Part shown: positions 54,669-63,831 of the stretch, one piece after another
How positions within the stretch are numbered: the first letter of the stretch is position 1
How the letters are laid out: the number at the start of each line of letters is the position of its first letter
Assembly: GCF_009789575.1 (NCBI RefSeq)
Contig: NZ_CP046908.1
Location: forward strand, 2,707,001-2,771,000
From: Stappia indica
GTDB taxonomy: Bacteria > Pseudomonadota > Alphaproteobacteria > Rhizobiales > Stappiaceae
Direction: 5' to 3'
DNA: 64,000 nucleotides
The notes under the pieces: model-generated
Told to the model about the DNA's origin: nothing
Database searches by the model: none
Seen by the model: only the letters and a program-made list of their open reading frames with translations
Translations under genes and position numbers: made by a program

Positions 54669-55007
54669 ATGACCTATATCGTCACGGACAACTGCATCAA
54701 GTGCAAGTACACCGACTGTGTCGAAGTCTGTCCGGTCGACTGCTTCTACGAAGGCGAGAACATGCTCGTCATCCACCCGGACGAGTGCATCGATTGCGGC
54801 GTCTGCGAGCCGGAGTGCCCGGCCGATGCCATCAAGCCGGACACGGAGCCGGGCCTCGAGAAGTGGCTGGAGCTGAACACGGAATATGCTTCCAAATGGC
54901 CGAACCTGACGGTCAAGAAGGACGCTTTGCCCGAAGCCGAGGAGTTCGACGGCAAGCCGAACAAGCTCGAGGCCTATTTCTCGCCGGAACCGGGCTCGGG
55001 CGACTGA
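54669..55007 (+). CDS. fdxA: Seven-iron ferredoxin FdxA (3Fe-4S/4Fe-4S)
   Basis: A ferredoxin of 112 residues. [29 protein letters not shown] holds the first cluster (C-x2-K-x4-C-x3-CP, the 3Fe-4S type with a Cys for Lys exchange at the second position of the motif), and [12 protein letters not shown] the second. The C-terminal extension ([17 protein letters not shown]) is typical of FdxA. The gene lies upstream of carD, as in many alphaproteobacteria. The ATG at 54669 follows GAGAGGA. Confidence 0.95.
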   Translation: MTYIVTDNCIKCKYTDCVEVCPVDCFYEGENMLVIHPDECIDCGVCEPECPADAIKPDTEPGLEKWLELNTEYASKWPNLTVKKDALPEAEEFDGKPNKLEAYFSPEPGSGD

Positions 55008-55122
55008 AGCCGGAGCGGATTCGCCGCGTCCCTTGACACGGCCAATCCCCGGTACGGCACGCCCACGGTAAGCAACCGCCAACGACGACGGCGCCGGAAT
55101 CTTCCGGCTGCCGGCTCATGTT

Positions 55123-55203
55123 TTGAAATCCACAAGTTTTGTGATATAGTCTTTTCCTCAGTAATCGAACCAGTGGTCTCCCCCTCCACGCGGAGGTTTT
55201 TTT
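55123..55203 (+). ncRNA. Candidate very short RNA: promoter plus terminator in the fdxA-carD gap
   Basis: TTGAAA (55123-55128), a 16-bp spacer and TATAGT (55145-55150) form a good sigma-70 promoter. About 33 bp further comes a hairpin CCTCC-ACGC-GGAGG with seven T (55183-55203). If used, the transcript would start near 55157 and be under 50 nt. There is no open frame. It could be a small regulatory RNA or an attenuator for carD. A second hairpin (CCCTTCGC...GCGAAGGG) follows at 55215-55235. Confidence 0.4.
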
Positions 55204-55306
55204 ATGGTTGCGAACCCTTCGCCACATGCGAAGGGGGGCGGCATCCCTCCTAGAACTGATCCGGGACCAGAGTTCGGTCGGCTGATCATCGAATAACGAA
55301 CTCCGG

Positions 55307-55331
55307 CGGGTTGTGGCGAGGCCACAAGCCC
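55307..55331 (+). promoter_or_regulatory. Stable hairpin in the carD leader
   Basis: CGGGTTGTGGC-GAG-GCCACAAGCCCG: TTGTGGC/GCCACAA pair perfectly, with an outer GGG/CCC. It lies about 90 nt ahead of the carD start and has no T run, so it is more likely a leader structure than a terminator. Confidence 0.4.
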
Positions 55332-55418
55332 GATGGACGTGCGTTTTCTCCATGGACGGGCGACGTTCAGGCGCCGCCCCGGCTTCTGGCCGCAACTGCG
55401 CAGGAGTAGCATAGGCGT

Positions 55419-56000
55419 ATGGCAACAACGATGAAGAAGACCGCGCAGAGACAGGGTTTCAAGACTGGTGAGTTCATTGTCTATCCGTCCCATGGCGTCG
55501 GACAGATCACCGCGATCGAGGAACAGAATGTCGCGGGATATGCGCTTGAACTTCTGGTGATCAATTTCGAGCAGGACAAGATGACGTTGCGCGTCCCGGT
55601 CGCGAAGATCGCATCCGTGGGCATGCGCAAGCTGGCCGATGCTCCCGCCGTGAAGAAGGCGCTGGAGACCGTACGCGGCCGGCCGCGCGTCAAGCGCACC
55701 ATGTGGAGCCGCCGCGCCCAGGAATACGAGGCAAAGATCAATTCCGGCGACCTGATCGCCATTGCCGAGGTGGTTCGCGACCTCTACCGGTCCGAGAGCC
55801 AGCCCGAGCAGTCCTACTCCGAGCGTCAGCTCTACGAGGCCGCCCTCGACCGCATGTCGCGCGAGATCGCTGCCGTGAACAAGTGCTCGGACACCGAGGC
55901 GATCCGCCAGATCGAACAGAACCTCGCCAAGTCGGCCAGCCGCAAGGCCGCCGCCGCAGCGACCGAGGACGAGGACGGGGAACAGACCGAAGCCGCCTGA
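55419..56000 (+). CDS. carD: CarD-family RNA polymerase-binding regulator
   Basis: A protein of 193 residues. The CarD/CdnL interaction domain starts at FKTGEFIVYPSHGVGQITAIEEQNVAGYALELLVINFEQDKMTLRVP (residues 14-60), which contacts the RNA polymerase beta subunit. A helical C-terminal part with MWSRRAQEYEAKINSGDLIAIAEVVRDLYR carries the conserved Trp that stabilises open complexes. The tail is Ala/Glu-rich. It regulates rRNA and housekeeping promoters. It precedes rpoH2, separated by a terminator and an EcfG-type promoter. Confidence 0.95.
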   Translation: MATTMKKTAQRQGFKTGEFIVYPSHGVGQITAIEEQNVAGYALELLVINFEQDKMTLRVPVAKIASVGMRKLADAPAVKKALETVRGRPRVKRTMWSRRAQEYEAKINSGDLIAIAEVVRDLYRSESQPEQSYSERQLYEAALDRMSREIAAVNKCSDTEAIRQIEQNLAKSASRKAAAAATEDEDGEQTEAA

Positions 56001-56029
56001 CCGCGACAACGGCACCGTCCGATCTTCGA

Positions 56030-56064
56030 CGCCCGGCGCTCCCAAGCGCCGGGCGTTTTCTTTT
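56030..56064 (+). terminator. Rho-independent terminator of carD
   Basis: CGCCCGGCGC-TCCCAA-GCGCCGGGCG followed by TTTTCTTTT: a perfect 10-bp stem, 30 bp after the carD stop. Confidence 0.93.
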
Positions 56065-56131
56065 GGCCCGCAGCCTCGGCCGCGTGCCATGTTGCGGCCC
56101 GATCAATCAGGTAAACTTATCGCGATCTTGA

Positions 56132-56157
56132 GGAACTTCTATTGGTCCTGATCGTAT
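56132..56157 (+). promoter_or_regulatory. EcfG-type (general stress response) promoter of rpoH2
   Basis: GGAAC (56132-56136), a 16-bp spacer and CGTAT (56153-56157). The alphaproteobacterial EcfG consensus is GGAAC-N16/17-CGTT; the -10 differs in one base. It lies 180 bp upstream of the rpoH2 start. Confidence 0.6.
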
Positions 56158-56337
56158 GCAGGGGTCATGCTTGCACCAAGAACCGCTGTTACCGATTTCG
56201 CGGAAGCCGGCGGGCTGAACCGATATCGCGGTAGCTGCGTATCATATGACGATAGCAGACCAGGGCACCGACGTGGCGGCCGCATCGCCACCGGGGCCAT
56301 GCCTCCGGACAGGAGGCGGGACGCGGAGGGACACACC

Positions 56338-57207
56338 GTGAGTTATCTTTCGGGCAACCGGCGTCAGATTGTCAGGGCCGCGATGAATGCGCCCTATCTC
56401 AGCCGTGAGGAAGAACAGCAGCTTGCCATCGCTTGGCGCGACGAGGGCAACCAAGCCGCGCTCGACCGTCTCAGCCTGGCGCATATGCGCCTCGTTATCG
56501 CGGTCGCAGCGAAATACCGCAATTTCGGATTGTCGATGAGCGACCTCATCCAGGAGGGCCATATCGGCCTTCTGGAGGCAGCCTCGCGGTTCGAGCCGGA
56601 GCGCGAAGTGCGCTTCTCCACCTATGCCACATGGTGGATCCGCGCTTCGATCCAGGACTACATCCTGCGGAACTGGTCCATCGTCCGCGGCGGAACCTCG
56701 TCGACGCAGAAGGCCCTGTTCTTCAACCTGCGCCGCCTGCGGGCGAAACTCTCCAGCGGCACGACCCGTATCAGCGAGAGCGAACTGGTGGAGAAGATCG
56801 CCGAGACGATGGGCGTCAAGGTCAAGGATGTCGCGACGATGAGCGCCCGGCTGTCGGGCCCCGACACGTCGCTCAACGCACCCGTGCTGGAATCCGACGG
56901 ATCGGGCGCAGACCGACAGGATTTCCTGGTCAGCGATGATCCCCTGCCGGAGGAAACCGTCGGCGTCGTCATCGACACCGAGCGGCGCACGCGCTGGCTG
57001 GAGACCGCGCTTGGCGTCTTGAGCGAGCGAGAGCTGCGCATCGTCCGCGAGCGCCGGCTGAGCGAGGAAGGCGAGACCCTGGAGGCCCTCGGGCAGAAGC
57101 TCGGCATCTCCAAGGAGCGTGTCCGCCAGATCGAGAGCCGCGCCCTCGACAAGCTGCGCGACGCCCTGCTCAAGGTCCAGCCGGACAAGCTCGCCTATTG
57201 CGGCTGA
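56338..57207 (+). CDS. rpoH: RNA polymerase sigma-32-type factor RpoH2
   Basis: A sigma factor of 289 residues. Region 1.2/2.1 starts APYLSREEEQQLAIAW; the core-binding and -10 region is MSDLIQEGHIGLLEAASRFEPEREVRFSTYATWWIRASIQDYILRNWSIVR; region 4 is LGISKERVRQIESRALDKLRDAL. The strongly conserved SGNRRQIVRAAMNAPYLSREEE N-terminus distinguishes the second heat-shock sigma of rhizobia (RpoH2), used in oxidative and stationary stress. The GTG at 56338 follows GGAGGG by 6 nt; the frame is open to 56167 but without homology. Confidence 0.9.
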   Translation: MSYLSGNRRQIVRAAMNAPYLSREEEQQLAIAWRDEGNQAALDRLSLAHMRLVIAVAAKYRNFGLSMSDLIQEGHIGLLEAASRFEPEREVRFSTYATWWIRASIQDYILRNWSIVRGGTSSTQKALFFNLRRLRAKLSSGTTRISESELVEKIAETMGVKVKDVATMSARLSGPDTSLNAPVLESDGSGADRQDFLVSDDPLPEETVGVVIDTERRTRWLETALGVLSERELRIVRERRLSEEGETLEALGQKLGISKERVRQIESRALDKLRDALLKVQPDKLAYCG

Positions 57208-57361
57208 CGCGCGCGCGTACGCCGCAAGTCTTCCAGGCGAAGTCCGTGGGGCCGCCGCCGCACGCCCGCCGGGGCAGCGGCGGCGGTTGCCCTTGTCCCT
57301 CGCGTGCAGTAGGAGGAACGACTGACAAGCCGTTCTTCAGGCATCCGCACAGGGACTTCAC

Positions 57362-58441
57362 ATGACCGCACCCCGCGCGCTCATCACCGGCGTGACCGGC
57401 CAGGACGGCGCCTATCTCGCCCGCATCCTGCTCGACAAGGGCTACGAGGTGCATGGGCTGAAGCGTCGTTCCTCTTCCTTCAACACCGGACGGATCGACC
57501 CCCTGATCCACGACCGGCACGAGGGAGACGGACGCTTCTTTCTCCACTACGGCGACCTCACCGACAGCTCTTCGCTGATCCGTCTCGTGGCGGAGATCCA
57601 GCCGGCCGAGATCTACAATCTCGCCGCCCAGAGCCATGTGATGGTCAGCTTCGAAACGCCGGAATACACGGCGAATGCCGATGCGACCGGCGTGTTGCGT
57701 CTGCTGGAGGCCCTGCGCATCCTCGGCATGGAAAAGTCCTGCCGCTTCTACCAGGCTTCCACCTCGGAGCTCTACGGCAAGGTCCGCGAGACGCCGCAGA
57801 GCGAGACCACGCCCTTCTACCCGCGCTCGCCCTATGCCGTCGCCAAGCTCTATGGCTACTGGATCGCGGTGAACTACCGCGAGGCCTACGGCATCCATGC
57901 CAGCAACGGCATCCTGTTCAATCACGAGAGCCCGCTGCGCGGCGAGACCTTCGTCACCCGCAAGATCACCCGCGCGGTCGCGGCCATCGAGCTCGGCCTG
58001 CAGAAGCAGCTCTATCTCGGCAATCTCGACGCCCGCCGCGACTGGGGCCATGCCCGCGACTATGCCGAGGGCATGTGGCGTATCCTGCAGCAGCCCGAGC
58101 CCGACGACTATGTGCTGGCGACCGGCGAGACCCACACGGTGCGCGAGTTCGTCGAGCGCGCCTTCGCCCGCGTCGGCCGCGAGATCGTCTGGTCCGGCGC
58201 AGACGTGGAAGAGACCGGCCGCGACCGGGCGAGCGGCGAGACGCTGGTTGCCGTCGATCCCGCCTATTTCCGTCCGACCGAGGTCGATCTTCTGCTCGGC
58301 GATCCGTCCAAGGCGCGCGAGCGGCTCGGCTGGAGCCACACGACCGGCTTTGCCGAGCTGGTCGACGAAATGGTCGATGCGGATCTCGAGCTGCTGCGCG
58401 TCGAGCGCCATGCCCGCCGCGCCTATGGTCGCGAGGACTAG
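57362..58441 (+). CDS. gmd: GDP-mannose 4,6-dehydratase
   Basis: A nucleotide-sugar dehydratase of 359 residues that turns GDP-mannose into GDP-4-keto-6-deoxymannose. It has the Rossmann loop [12 protein letters not shown] (residues 8-19), [15 protein letters not shown] (family-specific NADP loop), the catalytic Thr-Ser-Glu at QASTSELYG and the YxxxK in [15 protein letters not shown]. Next is fcl after only 3 bp, so the pair makes GDP-L-fucose. Starts at the ATG at 57362 following GGGACTTCAC. Confidence 0.96.
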   Translation: MTAPRALITGVTGQDGAYLARILLDKGYEVHGLKRRSSSFNTGRIDPLIHDRHEGDGRFFLHYGDLTDSSSLIRLVAEIQPAEIYNLAAQSHVMVSFETPEYTANADATGVLRLLEALRILGMEKSCRFYQASTSELYGKVRETPQSETTPFYPRSPYAVAKLYGYWIAVNYREAYGIHASNGILFNHESPLRGETFVTRKITRAVAAIELGLQKQLYLGNLDARRDWGHARDYAEGMWRILQQPEPDDYVLATGETHTVREFVERAFARVGREIVWSGADVEETGRDRASGETLVAVDPAYFRPTEVDLLLGDPSKARERLGWSHTTGFAELVDEMVDADLELLRVERHARRAYGRED

Positions 58442-58444
58442 GCG

Positions 58445-59425
58445 ATGACGGCCGAGAGCCCCGCCGGCGCAGCGCGCCGGATCTTCGTCGCCGGCCATCG
58501 CGGCATGGTCGGCTCGGCAATCTGCCGGCGCCTGGCGCGCGAGAACGCGCAGATCATCACCCGCACCCGTGCGCAGCTGGACCTGACCGACCAGCGCGCG
58601 GTCGCCGAGTTCTTCGCCAGCGAACGGCCCGACGCGGTGATCCTGGCAGCGGCGCGCGTCGGCGGCATTCTGGCCAACGACCGGCAACCCGTCGACTTCC
58701 TGCAGGACAACCTGCAGATCCAGACCAATGTGATCGCCGCCGCCGCCGATCACGGCGTCCGCCGCCTCGTCTTTCTCGGCTCCTCCTGCATCTACCCGAA
58801 GTTCGCAGAGCAGCCGATCCGCGAGGACGCGCTGATGACGGGGCCCTTGGAGCCGACCAACCAGTGGTATGCGATCGCCAAGATCGCCGGCGTCTATCTC
58901 TGCCAGGCCTATCGCCGGCAGCACGGCCTCTCCTATGTCTCGGCGATGCCGACCAACCTCTACGGTCCCAACGACAATTTCGACCTCGCCACCAGCCACG
59001 TGCTGCCGGCCCTGATCCGAAAGTTCGTCGAAGCGCGCGAGACCGGCGCCGAGACGGTCGAGATCTGGGGCAGCGGCACGCCGCTGCGCGAGTTCATGCA
59101 TGTCGACGATCTCGCCGACGCGATCGTCTTCCTGCTGGACACCTATGACGGCGACGAGCCGATCAATGTCGGTTCGGGGCAGGAAGTCTCGATCCGGGAC
59201 CTTGCGACTCTCATCGCCAGCGAGGCCGGCTTCGGCGGCGAGCTGCGTTTCGACGCCAGCAAGCCGGACGGCACACCGCGCAAGCTGATGGAATCCGGCC
59301 GCCTGCACGCGCTCGGCTGGCGTCCGCGCGTGGCGCTGGAGGACGGCATCCGGCAGACGATCCGCTGGTACTTGGACAACCGCGCCGCTCTCGGCGCCGA
59401 CGGCAGGACGGGCAGCACCCAATGA
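58445..59425 (+). CDS. fcl: GDP-L-fucose synthase
   Basis: A bifunctional epimerase/reductase of 326 residues acting on the product of Gmd. The loop FVAGHRGMVGSAI (about residues 14-26) and the catalytic YAIAKIAG (Tyr-x-x-x-Lys) are intact, as is the family motif NQWYAIAKIAG and PTNLYGPNDNFD. Its last bases overlap the methyltransferase start (ATGA). GDP-fucose would feed a surface polysaccharide or glycolipid. Confidence 0.96.
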   Translation: MTAESPAGAARRIFVAGHRGMVGSAICRRLARENAQIITRTRAQLDLTDQRAVAEFFASERPDAVILAAARVGGILANDRQPVDFLQDNLQIQTNVIAAAADHGVRRLVFLGSSCIYPKFAEQPIREDALMTGPLEPTNQWYAIAKIAGVYLCQAYRRQHGLSYVSAMPTNLYGPNDNFDLATSHVLPALIRKFVEARETGAETVEIWGSGTPLREFMHVDDLADAIVFLLDTYDGDEPINVGSGQEVSIRDLATLIASEAGFGGELRFDASKPDGTPRKLMESGRLHALGWRPRVALEDGIRQTIRWYLDNRAALGADGRTGSTQ

Positions 59426-59970
59426 AAATCGAGAAACTTCACCTCGGCTGCGGCGTGAAGCACATTCCCGGCTTCTACCATGTCGATGCGCTCGACTATC
59501 CGCATGTCGACCGCATCGGGCCGGTCGAGGACCTGTCCTTCATCCCCGACGGCAGCGTCGAGCTGATCTATGCCTGCCACGTGCTGGAGCATTTCGGCCG
59601 TAAGGAATACCGCGACGTTCTCGCCGAGTGGTGCCGGGTGCTGGCCCCCGGCGGCGTGCTGCGCATCGCCGTGCCGGACTTCCGGGCCGCCGCAGAGCTT
59701 TATCTCGACACGTCGAACGACTTTGCCCTGCCGCAGGTTCTCGGCCTGCTGGTCGGCGGCCAGCGCGACCAGTACGACTATCACAAGATGGTCTTCGACG
59801 AGGAAACCCTGTCGGCAGCGCTGATCGAGGTCGGCTTCTCGTCCACCCGTCTCTGGGACTGGCGCACCACCGAGCACGTCGGCCTCGACGATTATTCGCA
59901 GGCCTACCTGCCGCACATGGCCAAGGACACCGGCCGCCTCGTCAGCCTCAATCTGGAAGGCGTGAAGTAA
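59422..59970 (+). CDS. Class I SAM-dependent methyltransferase
   Basis: A protein of 182 residues. LHLGCGVKHIPGFYHVDA (residues 6-23) is the SAM-binding glycine loop. The later ACHVLEHF and CRVLAPGGVLRIAVPDFR match methyltransferase-11-type enzymes often found beside nucleotide-sugar genes. It overlaps fcl by 4 bp, so translational coupling and action on a fucose-bearing glycan (for example O-methylation) is an attractive inference. Confidence 0.85.
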   Translation: MKIEKLHLGCGVKHIPGFYHVDALDYPHVDRIGPVEDLSFIPDGSVELIYACHVLEHFGRKEYRDVLAEWCRVLAPGGVLRIAVPDFRAAAELYLDTSNDFALPQVLGLLVGGQRDQYDYHKMVFDEETLSAALIEVGFSSTRLWDWRTTEHVGLDDYSQAYLPHMAKDTGRLVSLNLEGVK

Positions 59971-59975
59971 GCCTC

Positions 59976-60689
59976 TCAGCCTCCGGGCGCAAAGCCGGAG
60001 GCGAAGATGGACGGCGCGGCGACGAAGCGCTCGCTTGCCGGATCGAGCACGCGCAGCTCGCCCGAGCCGATGTCGAACCAGGCGCCGTGCAGGACAAGGC
60101 GGCCCCTCTCTTCCAGGATCTGGACGCAAGGAAAGCTGCGCAGGTTCACCAGCGACTGGCGGATGCCGGCATATTCCATCGCCAGCTGCGGATCCTCGTC
60201 GCGCTCGAGCTTCAGGCACTGGAACTCGGCCGCCGGCTCGAGCAGGGTCATCCACTTGCCGATGAAGTCGCCCGGCGACAGCGGCACGGCATCCTGGTTC
60301 AGGAACGCCTTGACGCCGCCGCACTGGCCATGGCCGAGCACCACGATATGCCGGACCTTCAGTGCCTGGACCGCGAACTCAAGCGCTGCGCTGGTCGAAT
60401 GGTAGTCGTTGTCGGGGGCATAGGGCGGAACGAGATTGGCGACGTTGCGCACCACGAAGAGCTCGCCCGGTCCGGCGGCGAAAACGCCCTCCGGCGTCAC
60501 CCGGCTGTCGCAGCACGAAATCACCATCACCTCGGGCTGCTGCCCATAGAGCGCCAGACGCTCGTAGTCGGTGCGATGCGGCCTGTGGGAATGTTCCCGG
60601 TAGCTGCGGTAACCCGCCAGCAACTCCCTGGGGAAGGCGGGAAACGACCTGGGCCCGCCGCCTTCCGGTTCGTGCTGCTCGTGTGCCAT
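59976..60689 (-). CDS. Beta-class carbonic anhydrase
   Basis: A zinc enzyme of 237 residues that interconverts CO2 and bicarbonate. The metal ligands are visible in ISCCDSRVTPE (Cys, and the Asp-Arg pair) and VVLGHGQCGGVKAF (His-x2-Cys, about residue 115). It may supply bicarbonate to pyruvate carboxylase. The ATG at 60689 is favoured over an upstream in-frame ATG at 60773. Convergent with the methyltransferase, 5 bp apart. Confidence 0.94.
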   Translation of the reverse strand: MAHEQHEPEGGGPRSFPAFPRELLAGYRSYREHSHRPHRTDYERLALYGQQPEVMVISCCDSRVTPEGVFAAGPGELFVVRNVANLVPPYAPDNDYHSTSAALEFAVQALKVRHIVVLGHGQCGGVKAFLNQDAVPLSPGDFIGKWMTLLEPAAEFQCLKLERDEDPQLAMEYAGIRQSLVNLRSFPCVQILEERGRLVLHGAWFDIGSGELRVLDPASERFVAAPSIFASGFAPGG

Positions 60690-60871
60690 GATCTGGTCCC
60701 TCTGCTTTGCGGCGCCGGAAACATGGCTTCCGGGAGCGTCAGCCTTGTTAAGCTCTTGTCGCCGCGCCGGCAACCTGCTCGTAAGCCTGGCGCGCGCCCA
60801 ACGTCGTGCTTGCGCAGCCTCCCTCCAGCCTGTCTTATTGCACCGCGAAAAGCGACGAGGGAGGATGCGGC

Positions 60872-61930
60872 ATGACCAAGAGCAAGACCAGCCCGGGCAA
60901 TTATTTCGAGGATTTCCGCGTCGGCCAGGTCCTGCGCCACGCCACGCCCCGTACCGTAACCCGTGGCGACATCGCCCTGTACAACGCCCTCTACGGCTCC
61001 CGCTTCGCAGTGCAGTCTTCCGACGATTTCGCCCAGCGCATCCGCTATCCCGAGGCGCCGGTCGACGACCTGCTGGTGTTTCATATCGTCTTCGGCAAGA
61101 CCGTTCCGGACATCTCGCTCAACGCCGTCGCCAATCTCGGCTATGCCGGCGGCCGCTTCCTCGCCCCCGTCTATCCCGGCGACACGCTCTCCGCCGTCTC
61201 CGAGGTGATCGGCCTCAAGGAAAACTCCAACGGGCGCACCGGCGTCGTCTATGTCCGCTCCACCGGCTACAATCAGGACGGCACCGAGGTGCTGGACTAT
61301 GTCCGCTGGGTGATGGTCAACAAGCGCGATCCCGCCAGCCCGGCGCCGGACGCGGTGGTGCCGGAACTGCCCGACGCGATTGCGCCGGACGCCCTGGGCG
61401 ATGCCTGCCCGCTGATCGATGGAGAGGCCTGGGACGACGATCTTGCCGGCTCCCCTCACCGCTTCGGCGACTACACGGTGGGCGAGCGCATCGACCATGT
61501 CGACGGCATGACCGTCGAGGAGGCCGAGCACCAGATCGCCACCCGCCTCTACCAGAACACCGCGCGCGTCCATTTCAACCAGGTCACGGAAGGCCAGGGC
61601 CGCTTCGGCCGGCGGCTGGTCTATGGCGGCCACGTCATCTCGCTCGCTCGCGCCCTGTCCTTCAACGGGCTCGGCAATGCCTTCCACGTCGCCGGCATCA
61701 ATGCCGGACGCCATGTCGCGCCGCTGTTTGCCGGAAACACGGTCTTCGCCTGGTCGCAAGTCCTCGAGAAGGCCGAGATCTCCGGCCGCCACGACGTCGG
61801 GGCCCTGCGCCTGCGGATGATCGCGACGAAGGACCGCCCGTGCCACGACTTCCCGTTGACCGGGCCGGACGGTGCCTACGACCCGAGCGTCATTCTCGAC
61901 TTCGACATCTGGGTGCTGATGCCGCGCTGA
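60872..61930 (+). CDS. mch: Mesaconyl-CoA hydratase (beta-methylmalyl-CoA dehydratase), MaoC family
   Basis: A double-hotdog MaoC-type enzyme of 352 residues acting in the ethylmalonyl-CoA pathway for C2 assimilation. [36 protein letters not shown] at the N-terminus and [29 protein letters not shown] are close to the Rhodobacter Mch enzymes as I remember them. A second hotdog half follows from about residue 185. The ATG at 60872 follows AGGGAGGA; an earlier ATG at 60806 is less likely. PhaA and PhaB elsewhere in the window feed the same route. Confidence 0.87.
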   Translation: MTKSKTSPGNYFEDFRVGQVLRHATPRTVTRGDIALYNALYGSRFAVQSSDDFAQRIRYPEAPVDDLLVFHIVFGKTVPDISLNAVANLGYAGGRFLAPVYPGDTLSAVSEVIGLKENSNGRTGVVYVRSTGYNQDGTEVLDYVRWVMVNKRDPASPAPDAVVPELPDAIAPDALGDACPLIDGEAWDDDLAGSPHRFGDYTVGERIDHVDGMTVEEAEHQIATRLYQNTARVHFNQVTEGQGRFGRRLVYGGHVISLARALSFNGLGNAFHVAGINAGRHVAPLFAGNTVFAWSQVLEKAEISGRHDVGALRLRMIATKDRPCHDFPLTGPDGAYDPSVILDFDIWVLMPR

Positions 61931-61949
61931 GCCTTGGCCGGCACCACAC

Positions 61950-62885
61950 TCAGCGTTTCTTCGCCAGCGGGTGATGACCTTCGACAAGGGCCGCCAACCG
62001 CTCGTCCAGCACATGGGTGTAGATCTGCGTCGTCGAGATGTCGGCGTGCCCCAGCAGCTGCTGCACGACGCGCAGGTCCGCACCGTTCTGCAAGAGATGC
62101 GAGGCGAAGGCGTGCCGCAGCACATGCGGCGAGAGTGCTGAAGGGTCGAGCCCTGCCGACACCGCAAGGTCCTTGAGGTCGCGCGCAAAGGCCTGGCGGG
62201 TGAAATGTCCGCTCTCCCCATGCGAGGGAAACAGCCAGCGGCTAGCCGGGTAGACGCCCTCCGCCCGCCGGCACGCCACATAGGCGCGCATCGCCTCGCG
62301 CGCTGCCGGGCCGAGCGGCACCAGCCGCTCCTTGTTGCCCTTGCCGGTCACCGCGACCAGCCGCTCGTCGCGTAGCGCCGCCGAGAGCGGCAGCGACACC
62401 AGCTCCGACACGCGCAGGCCCGTGGCATAGAGCACCTCCAGCAGGGCATGCATGCGCAGCGCCCTCAGCCGGGCGGCCGGCGACAGGCCCTCGACCTCGC
62501 TCGCCTCGCGTGCAGCGCCGAGCAGCCGGTCGACCTCCTCCTCGCCGAGCACCTTGGGCAGGGCGGCGCGGCGTTTCGGCGTGGCCACGGTCCGCGTCGG
62601 ATCGTCTCCCCGCAGACCGTCCGCAAAAAGATGCCGGTAGAACTGGCGAAGGGCAGACAGCCGCCGGGCCTGCGAGCTTGCCGCATAGCCGCGTCGGGTG
62701 AGATCGGAGAGATAGGCGGTGACCTCCTCGCGCGACGCGGTTGCCGCGGACGCCTTTCGCGCGTTCAGGAAGCCGGCAAAGTCGTCGAGATCGCGGCGAT
62801 AGCTTTCGAGCGTGTTGTCGGCCGCCCCGCGTTCGGCCGACAGCATCTCCAGGAAGCTCTCGATCAGCAGGGCATCGCTTGCCAT
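61950..62885 (-). CDS. xerD: Tyrosine recombinase XerD
   Basis: A chromosome-dimer resolution recombinase of 311 residues. The N-terminal SAM-like core-binding domain ([25 protein letters not shown]) is followed by a catalytic domain with Arg in [22 protein letters not shown] (His-x-x-Arg), LLGHADIST and the Tyr in TQIYTHV. All are intact. No arm-binding domain, so unlike the island integrase at 16824-18098. The ATG at 62885 starts [15 protein letters not shown]. Convergent with mch. Confidence 0.94.
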   Translation of the reverse strand: MASDALLIESFLEMLSAERGAADNTLESYRRDLDDFAGFLNARKASAATASREEVTAYLSDLTRRGYAASSQARRLSALRQFYRHLFADGLRGDDPTRTVATPKRRAALPKVLGEEEVDRLLGAAREASEVEGLSPAARLRALRMHALLEVLYATGLRVSELVSLPLSAALRDERLVAVTGKGNKERLVPLGPAAREAMRAYVACRRAEGVYPASRWLFPSHGESGHFTRQAFARDLKDLAVSAGLDPSALSPHVLRHAFASHLLQNGADLRVVQQLLGHADISTTQIYTHVLDERLAALVEGHHPLAKKR

Positions 62886-62904
62886 CCCGTCCTCCCGCTG
62901 CGGC

Positions 62905-63048
62905 CTATCGGCCGAAGCCGTCCATCGGCAAGCGCACCGTGATCTCGTGCGGCTCCGGCTCGATGAAGGTGCCCAATGCGAAGATCGCTCCGGCAACCGC
63001 GCCGGTCAGCACCAGAAGGACGAACAGCAGTCGGAAGATCGTGGGCAT
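62905..63048 (-). CDS. Small single-helix membrane protein, 47 residues
   Basis: An ATG at 63048 opens a 47-codon frame encoding one hydrophobic helix ([20 protein letters not shown]) followed by a short soluble tail ([14 protein letters not shown]). It ends 19 bp before the xerD start on the same strand, so the two may be translated from one mRNA. Comparable short proteins between xerD and aroK are found in rhizobia as far as I recall. No function known. Confidence 0.65.
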   Translation of the reverse strand: MPTIFRLLFVLLVLTGAVAGAIFALGTFIEPEPHEITVRLPMDGFGR

Positions 63049-63210
63049 CGGCGTCGTATCGGACTGAGGAACGGCCAGCGGTTGGGTTCCTTATCGGCCA
63101 GTCTCCGCCTGCGATGCAAGTGTCCGATGGCACGAGGCACCGCAAGCAGGCTTGACTAGGCGGGCAGGACAAGGGCAAAGCGATGGGTCACAAGGGGAGA
63201 GTGCCATCAC

Positions 63211-63831
63211 ATGTCCGTCCTGCCGAATCTCGTCGAGGAAGAGCGTGCCGCCCGCCTCGTGACCGGACTTGGCACACGCTCCATCGTGCTGGTCGGGATC
63301 ATGGGCTGCGGCAAGTCGAGCGTCGGCCGCCGCCTTGCCCAGACCCTCTCGCTGCCTTTCGTCGATGCGGACACGGAGATCGAGGCGGCGGCGAACCTGA
63401 CCATCCCGGAAATCTTCGCCCAGCACGGCGAGGCCTATTTCCGCGCCGGCGAGCAGCGGGTCATCGCCCGCCTGCTGAAGAACGGGCCGCAGATTTTGGC
63501 TACCGGCGGCGGCGCCTACATGAGCGCCGAGACCCGCGCGGCAGTGCGCGAGATGGGGCTTTCGATCTGGCTGAAGGCGGACTTCGCGCTGGTGATGAAC
63601 CGGGTGCGCCGCAAGCCGAACCGGCCGCTGCTCAACGATCCGGATCCCGAAGCGGTGATGCGCCGGCTGCTCGCCGAGCGCGAACCGGTCTATGCGCAAG
63701 CCGAACTCACCATCCAGTCGCGCGACGTCCCGCACGAAGCTGTCGTCGCCGACATCGTTGCCGCGCTCGAAGCGCATTTCGGTTTCGCCCCCGCCGTGAG
63801 CGAACAGGCTGAAGGAGCATCGCGCCCATGA
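63211..63831 (+). CDS. aroK: Shikimate kinase
   Basis: A kinase of 206 residues that phosphorylates shikimate. Walker A is [15 protein letters not shown] (about residues 29-43), FVDADTEIE binds shikimate, and ATGGGAYM with the LID region [26 protein letters not shown] follows. It overlaps aroB by 4 bp (ATGA); the two steps of the chorismate pathway are thus coupled. Divergent from the small membrane protein and xerD. Confidence 0.95.
   Translation: MSVLPNLVEEERAARLVTGLGTRSIVLVGIMGCGKSSVGRRLAQTLSLPFVDADTEIEAAANLTIPEIFAQHGEAYFRAGEQRVIARLLKNGPQILATGGGAYMSAETRAAVREMGLSIWLKADFALVMNRVRRKPNRPLLNDPDPEAVMRRLLAEREPVYAQAELTIQSRDVPHEAVVADIVAALEAHFGFAPAVSEQAEGASRP

Noticed and set aside
55183-55235. Hairpins resembling a lone CRISPR repeat
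   Set aside because: The stem is only 5 bp, there is no repeated unit or spacer array, and no cas genes are in the window. Terminator structure with a T run explains it better.
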